Positions 12,951 to 15,899 of a stretch of DNA of 15,899 bases are shown here, one piece after another. The DNA comes from DRGT01 sp022567895 (lineage in GTDB: Archaea; Thermoproteota; Nitrososphaeria; Nitrososphaerales; Nitrosopumilaceae), in NCBI GenBank assembly GCA_022567895.1, contig JADFGC010000025.1, forward strand, positions 1 through 15,899, given 5' to 3'. Below the pieces are notes generated by a model, which saw only the letters and a list, made by a program, of their open reading frames with translations, was not told the origin of the DNA and ran no database searches. Within the stretch, counting starts at the first letter, position 1; every line of letters begins with the position of its first letter. Both the position numbers and the translations under genes were made by a program.

Positions 12951-13781
12951 ATGGACAAAGTAGCTCTTGTGACTGGAAGCTCTTCAGGAATTGGATTAGA
13001 AACTTCGTTGGCATTAGCAAAAGATGGTTATAGAACTTTTGCCAGCATGAGAGATACTGGAAAAGCTATAGAATTACAAGAAGCTGCAAAAAAAGAAAAC
13101 CTTTCCATTGATGTTATAGAACTTGATGTAGACAAGGAAGATTCTATTATGTCAGCAGTGAAAAAGGTAATGTCCGAAGCTGGCAGAATTGACGTTCTTG
13201 TGAATAATGCAGGATATGGTCAGTTTGGATGCACCGAAGATGTTCCAATAGAGGATTTTAGAAAACAGTTTGAGACAAATTTCTTTAGTATTGTAAGAAT
13301 CATTCAAGAAGTTGCACCAATTATGAGAAAGCAAGGTTCTGGTGTTATTGTTAACATTAGCTCAGTTGTTGGAAGGATGGGTCTTCCAGGTTCCTCAGCT
13401 TATATTAGTACAAAATTTGCATTAGAAGGTTTTTCAGAGTGTCTAAGATATGAGCTTGGTCAGTTTGGCGTTAAAACTACAATCATTGAACCAGGTGTTA
13501 TCAAAACAAACTTTTTCAAATCAATGAAGATTCCAGAATCAAAAACGGATCCAAAATACAAGGAATTGTCTGACAAAATCCTTTCAGGTCTGAAAATGAT
13601 GGTAGAGATGGGAACCGCTCCATCAGAGGTTGCTAATGTTGTGATAAAAGCAATTCACGACAAGGAAATTTTGCCAAGATATACAGTCGGGACTGATGCT
13701 GCCATGTTTATGGAGGCAAAAAAGATGAAAACAGACATTGAATTTGAGAAATACATGGGAAAAGAGCTATTCGGTGAGTGA
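12951..13781 (+). CDS. Classical short-chain dehydrogenase/reductase
   Basis: A protein of 276 residues with all classical SDR motifs: TGSSSGIG (8-15) for NAD(P) binding, NNAG (85-88), N110, catalytic S138, and Y151 with K155 in YISTK. The longer C-terminal region (about 190-276) contains helices covering the active site. It acts on an unknown alcohol/ketone pair in the cytoplasm; the sequence resembles broad oxidoreductases annotated as retinol- or 17-beta-HSD-like. ATG 12951 has a weak TATA-like box about 26 nt upstream. It follows the sugar dehydrogenase gene by 42 bp on the same strand, but no functional link is evident. Unlike the epimerase at 2381-3280, it keeps the YxxxK pair. Confidence 0.92.
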   Translation: MDKVALVTGSSSGIGLETSLALAKDGYRTFASMRDTGKAIELQEAAKKENLSIDVIELDVDKEDSIMSAVKKVMSEAGRIDVLVNNAGYGQFGCTEDVPIEDFRKQFETNFFSIVRIIQEVAPIMRKQGSGVIVNISSVVGRMGLPGSSAYISTKFALEGFSECLRYELGQFGVKTTIIEPGVIKTNFFKSMKIPESKTDPKYKELSDKILSGLKMMVEMGTAPSEVANVVIKAIHDKEILPRYTVGTDAAMFMEAKKMKTDIEFEKYMGKELFGE

Positions 13782-13822
13782 TCATTTTGCACTACACTAG
13801 CTTCATATACAAATAATTCGCA

Positions 13823-13870
13823 GAATTTATCAAAGTCCGCAATTTTAGGAGAAAAATGAACGTAAAATGA
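13823..13870 (+). promoter_or_regulatory. topoIB leader with a four-codon micro-ORF
   Basis: A TATA-like GAATTTATC (13823-13831) lies 29 nt before an ATG at 13856 that encodes only MNVK before TGA. That TGA overlaps the topoisomerase ATG as ATGA (13867-13870). An AGGAG sequence at 13847-13851 sits 4 nt before the micro-ORF ATG, one of the few Shine-Dalgarno-like sites in the window. This suggests translational coupling, but chance cannot be excluded. Confidence 0.3.
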
Positions 13871-15537
13871 AATGGAAAACACTAAAACACAACGGAATCT
13901 TGTTCCCACCAGCCTTTGAGTCGCAGGGAATTAAGATAAAAATCAAGGGCGAATCCGTTTCCTTGAATCTTGAACAAGAAGAAATGATATACCAATGGGC
14001 AAAGAAAAAGGACACGCCTTATGTTCAGGACAAGATGTTTCAGAAAAATTTTACAGCTGATTTTGCAAAAACTCTGAACTCTAAATTTAAGAATTTACAA
14101 TATTCTGATATTGATTTTTCTCAAGGATACAAACTTGTTGACAAAGAAGCGGACCAAAAAGCAATGATGGTAAAAGAGGAGAAGAAAAAGATTACAGCAA
14201 AAAGAAAGGAGCTCCGTGAGAAACTCAAAGAAGAATATGGCAAAGCAATCATAGATGGAAATGAGGTTGAGGTTGGAAACTACATGGCTGAACCACCTGG
14301 AATATTCATTGGACGTGGGGATCATCCAATGCGAGGAAAATGGAAGCCACGGGTAACAGCTAAAGATGTGACTTTGAATTTAGGAAAAGATGCCAAAGTT
14401 CCAAAAGGAAATTGGGGAAAAATTGTTCATGATCAAGAATCAATGTGGTTAGCAAGTTGGATGGATGAGCTTTCCCAGAAACGCAAGTATATTTGGCTAT
14501 CTGATTCTGCTGGGATCAAACAAGAACGGGACAAAGTAAAATACGACAAGGCAAAGAATCTTGCACAATCAATTGAGAAAATAAAAGACCGCATGGTCAA
14601 AGATATGAATTCCAAGGATAAGAAATTGAAAAAGATTGCAACAGCATGTTATTTGATTTACAGGACTGCAATGAGAGTAGGAGATGAAAAGGATCCTGAA
14701 GAAGCAGATACGGTTGGTGCAACTACACTAAGAAAAGAACACATAGAACTTACTGGTAAAGAAATAAAGTTTGATTTTCTAGGAAAAGATGCAGTTCGAT
14801 GGCAAGAAACTATTCCAGCTGTTGGACATGACAAAACATTTCATGATAATTTGAAAGAACTAGTTTCAAACAAGAAAGATTCTGAAGATATTTTTGATAA
14901 AATTACCTCTAGACATGTAAATGATTATTATTCTGGAATTGTGAAAGGGTTAACTGCAAAGGTGTTTAGAACCTATTTGGCTTCGAGCGTTGTTTCAGAA
15001 CATCTTAGAAAGAATAATGTTCCAAAGAATAGTAGTCCTTCTGAAAAACTCTTTCATGCAAAACTAGCTAATCTTGAAGCTGCAAAAATGTGCAATCATA
15101 AAAGAACAATTCCAAAAAACTTTGAGGAAGTCCTTCAGAAAAAACGTGATACTCTAAAGAAGTCTGAACAAACAAAAGCTTCTGAAAAAGCAGAAGCAAC
15201 TCTAAAAAAGGTTGAGGCTTCAAAGCCTAAAACTGACAAACAAAAACAAGCAAAAGAGAAAAGAATCAAGACATTAAATCAAACAATCAAAAAACAGAAA
15301 CAAAAACACAAGGAACGAGTTGAAAAGATAAGATTACAAGTTGATTTAGCTACAAAAACTCGCGATTATAATCTTGGTACATCTTTGCGAAACTACATAG
15401 ATCCTCGTGTGTTTAAAGCTTGGACTGATGAGGTCGGGGTAGAATGGGAAAAATTGTATACTTCAGCACTTCAAAAGAAGTTTCTCTGGGTAAAATCAGA
15501 AAACGAGAGCTGGAAATCAGTTTCTCAATATTACTAA
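13867..15537 (+). CDS. top1B: DNA topoisomerase IB (eukaryotic type)
   Basis: A protein of 556 residues that matches eukaryotic topoisomerase I from the core N-terminal half through the C-terminal domain. All five catalytic residues are visible: R270 (TAMRVGDEKDPEEADTVG), K307 (FDFLGKDAVRW), R368 (TAKVFRTYLASS), H411 (CNHKRT), and nucleophile Y510 (LGTSLRNYIDPRVFKAW). It relaxes both positive and negative supercoils by a 3'-phosphotyrosyl intermediate. A Lys/Glu-rich coiled-coil linker (about 425-495) joins core and C-terminal parts, as in the human enzyme, but there is no long charged N-terminal extension. The enzyme is a known signature of Thaumarchaeota. ATG 13867 is fixed by an in-frame TAG seven codons upstream. 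Its TAA interlocks with the convergent gene's TAG (CTAA, 15534-15537), and a T6 tract at 15549-15554 may terminate the transcript. Confidence 0.97.
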   Translation: MKWKTLKHNGILFPPAFESQGIKIKIKGESVSLNLEQEEMIYQWAKKKDTPYVQDKMFQKNFTADFAKTLNSKFKNLQYSDIDFSQGYKLVDKEADQKAMMVKEEKKKITAKRKELREKLKEEYGKAIIDGNEVEVGNYMAEPPGIFIGRGDHPMRGKWKPRVTAKDVTLNLGKDAKVPKGNWGKIVHDQESMWLASWMDELSQKRKYIWLSDSAGIKQERDKVKYDKAKNLAQSIEKIKDRMVKDMNSKDKKLKKIATACYLIYRTAMRVGDEKDPEEADTVGATTLRKEHIELTGKEIKFDFLGKDAVRWQETIPAVGHDKTFHDNLKELVSNKKDSEDIFDKITSRHVNDYYSGIVKGLTAKVFRTYLASSVVSEHLRKNNVPKNSSPSEKLFHAKLANLEAAKMCNHKRTIPKNFEEVLQKKRDTLKKSEQTKASEKAEATLKKVEASKPKTDKQKQAKEKRIKTLNQTIKKQKQKHKERVEKIRLQVDLATKTRDYNLGTSLRNYIDPRVFKAWTDEVGVEWEKLYTSALQKKFLWVKSENESWKSVSQYY

Positions 15538-15746
15538 ATCCAATCAAATTTTTTGGCTTTAGGTTTTGTAGATTCTGAACTTTCTTTTTCCATATTATTG
15601 GATTTAGATTCTACAGTTTTTTTTGCAAGCTTTTCAACATGTTTTTTTGATTGTCTTTTTGCAAAAAAGTAACCAAGAAAAAAAGCTCCCAATGTTGTCC
15701 AAATTGCAATAATTCCTATAATCCCAGCAAGTTCATGTGAAGTCAT
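15534..15746 (-). CDS. Small single-pass membrane protein
   Basis: A protein of 70 residues from ATG 15746. A short polar N-terminus (MTSHELAG) leads into a hydrophobic helix (about 8-29, IIGIIAIWTTLGAFFLGYFF). A basic, Ser/Lys/Glu-rich tail (AKRQSKKHVEKLAKK to the end KKFDWI) follows. By the positive-inside rule the tail is cytoplasmic and the N-terminus outside. I recognise no family. A weak AT-rich stretch at 15769-15778 (minus) is about 28 nt upstream. The 3' end interlocks with the topoisomerase stop. Its C-terminal Lys codons create the plus-strand T6 tract that may terminate topoIB. Confidence 0.65.
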   Translation of the reverse strand: MTSHELAGIIGIIAIWTTLGAFFLGYFFAKRQSKKHVEKLAKKTVESKSNNMEKESSESTKPKAKKFDWI

Positions 15747-15788
15747 ATCATGTAATCATAATCTTGGGTTATTTTTTTGATTAGAATC

Positions 15789-15799
15789 ATTTAATTTTG
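15789..15799 (+). promoter_or_regulatory. TATA-like box of the tRNA gene
   Basis: ATTTAATTTTG is centred about 30 nt before the first tRNA base, the usual archaeal spacing. Confidence 0.45.
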
Positions 15800-15822
15800 C
15801 AAAATAGTGTGCGTAATTTTGT

Positions 15823-15898
15823 GCCGAAGTGGCTCAGCCTGGTCTAGAGTGATCGACTCATAATCGATAGGTCGTGGGGTCGAAGCCCACCTTCGGCA
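15823..15898 (+). tRNA. tRNA-Met (CAT), elongator type; Ile2 (CAT) possible
   Basis: The cloverleaf folds completely. The acceptor GCCGAAG (15823-15829) pairs with CTTCGGC (15891-15897). The D stem is GCTC/GAGT. The anticodon stem ATCGA/TCGAT encloses the loop CTCATAA with anticodon CAT. The variable loop is AGGTC, and the T stem is GTGGG/CCCAC. The discriminator base is A (15898). There is no intron. The GCC start argues against an initiator, leaving elongator Met or lysidine/agmatidine-type Ile2. The T loop reads GTCGAAG, so position 54 is G instead of the nearly universal T. The window ends one base past the discriminator, so an encoded CCA cannot be judged. Confidence 0.92.
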
Positions 15899-15899
15899 C

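Noticed and set aside
1..15899. CRISPR array, insertion sequence, prophage or rRNA operon
   Set aside because: No regularly spaced direct repeats, transposase or integrase motifs, phage structural genes or rRNA sequence are visible on either strand.

Overview
The window looks like chromosomal DNA of an ammonia-oxidising archaeon of the Nitrosopumilus type (Nitrososphaerota/Thaumarchaeota). The evidence is the AT-rich sequence, a eukaryote-type DNA topoisomerase IB with its full catalytic set (a hallmark of this phylum), a proteasome alpha subunit, a TatA protein, an ADP-forming acyl-CoA synthetase beta subunit, and a C-terminal Cys module that I recall from secreted proteins of this group. 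Almost every gene has a TATA-like box 23-31 nt upstream of its start codon and no Shine-Dalgarno sequence. This indicates leaderless transcripts, and it supports several TTG or GTG starts.

Layout. 1-399 (-): 5' part of an ATP-grasp ADP-forming acyl-CoA synthetase beta subunit. 442-573 (-): a 43-residue small ORF, divergent from a small TOPRIM protein (599-985, +). 982-2256 (-): glutamate dehydrogenase. 2381-3280 (+): a divergent extended-SDR epimerase with an unusual YxxxR active site. 3271-3657 (-): a winged-helix regulator. 3788-4516 (+): proteasome alpha. 4582-6419 (+): a UbiE-like methyltransferase and an MFS transporter joined by an ATGA overlap. 6416-6613 (-): a very basic 65-residue protein. 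6719-7171 (+): a four-helix membrane protein. 7271-7612 (+): TatA with a SAP-like tail. 7735-7941 (+): a small acidic helical protein. 7949-8719 (-): a solitary beta-class DNA methyltransferase, with a 66-residue basic protein (8786-8986) upstream. 9119-11629 (+): an MrfA/YprA-type helicase with an N-terminal zinc ribbon, overlapping a secreted PQQ-type sugar dehydrogenase (11622-12908). 12951-13781 (+): a classical SDR. 13867-15537 (+): topoisomerase IB. 15534-15746 (-): a single-pass membrane protein. 15823-15898 (+): a CAT-anticodon tRNA.

Most genes are housekeeping or lineage-conserved. They act in nitrogen assimilation (gdh), protein turnover (psmA), DNA topology and repair (topoIB, helicase), quinone-type methylation (ubiE-like) and export (Tat, MFS). 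The DNA methyltransferase is the one clearly accessory-looking gene. I see no insertion sequence, CRISPR array, prophage or rRNA. The most interesting points are the zinc ribbon on the helicase, which resembles transcription factor Elf1, and its overlap with an exported enzyme; the SAP-like tail on TatA; the phased repeats at 7642-7700; the perfect inverted repeat at 7939-7980; and the interlocked stop codons at three of the convergent gene ends. I see no strong evidence for a wholly new multi-gene system.
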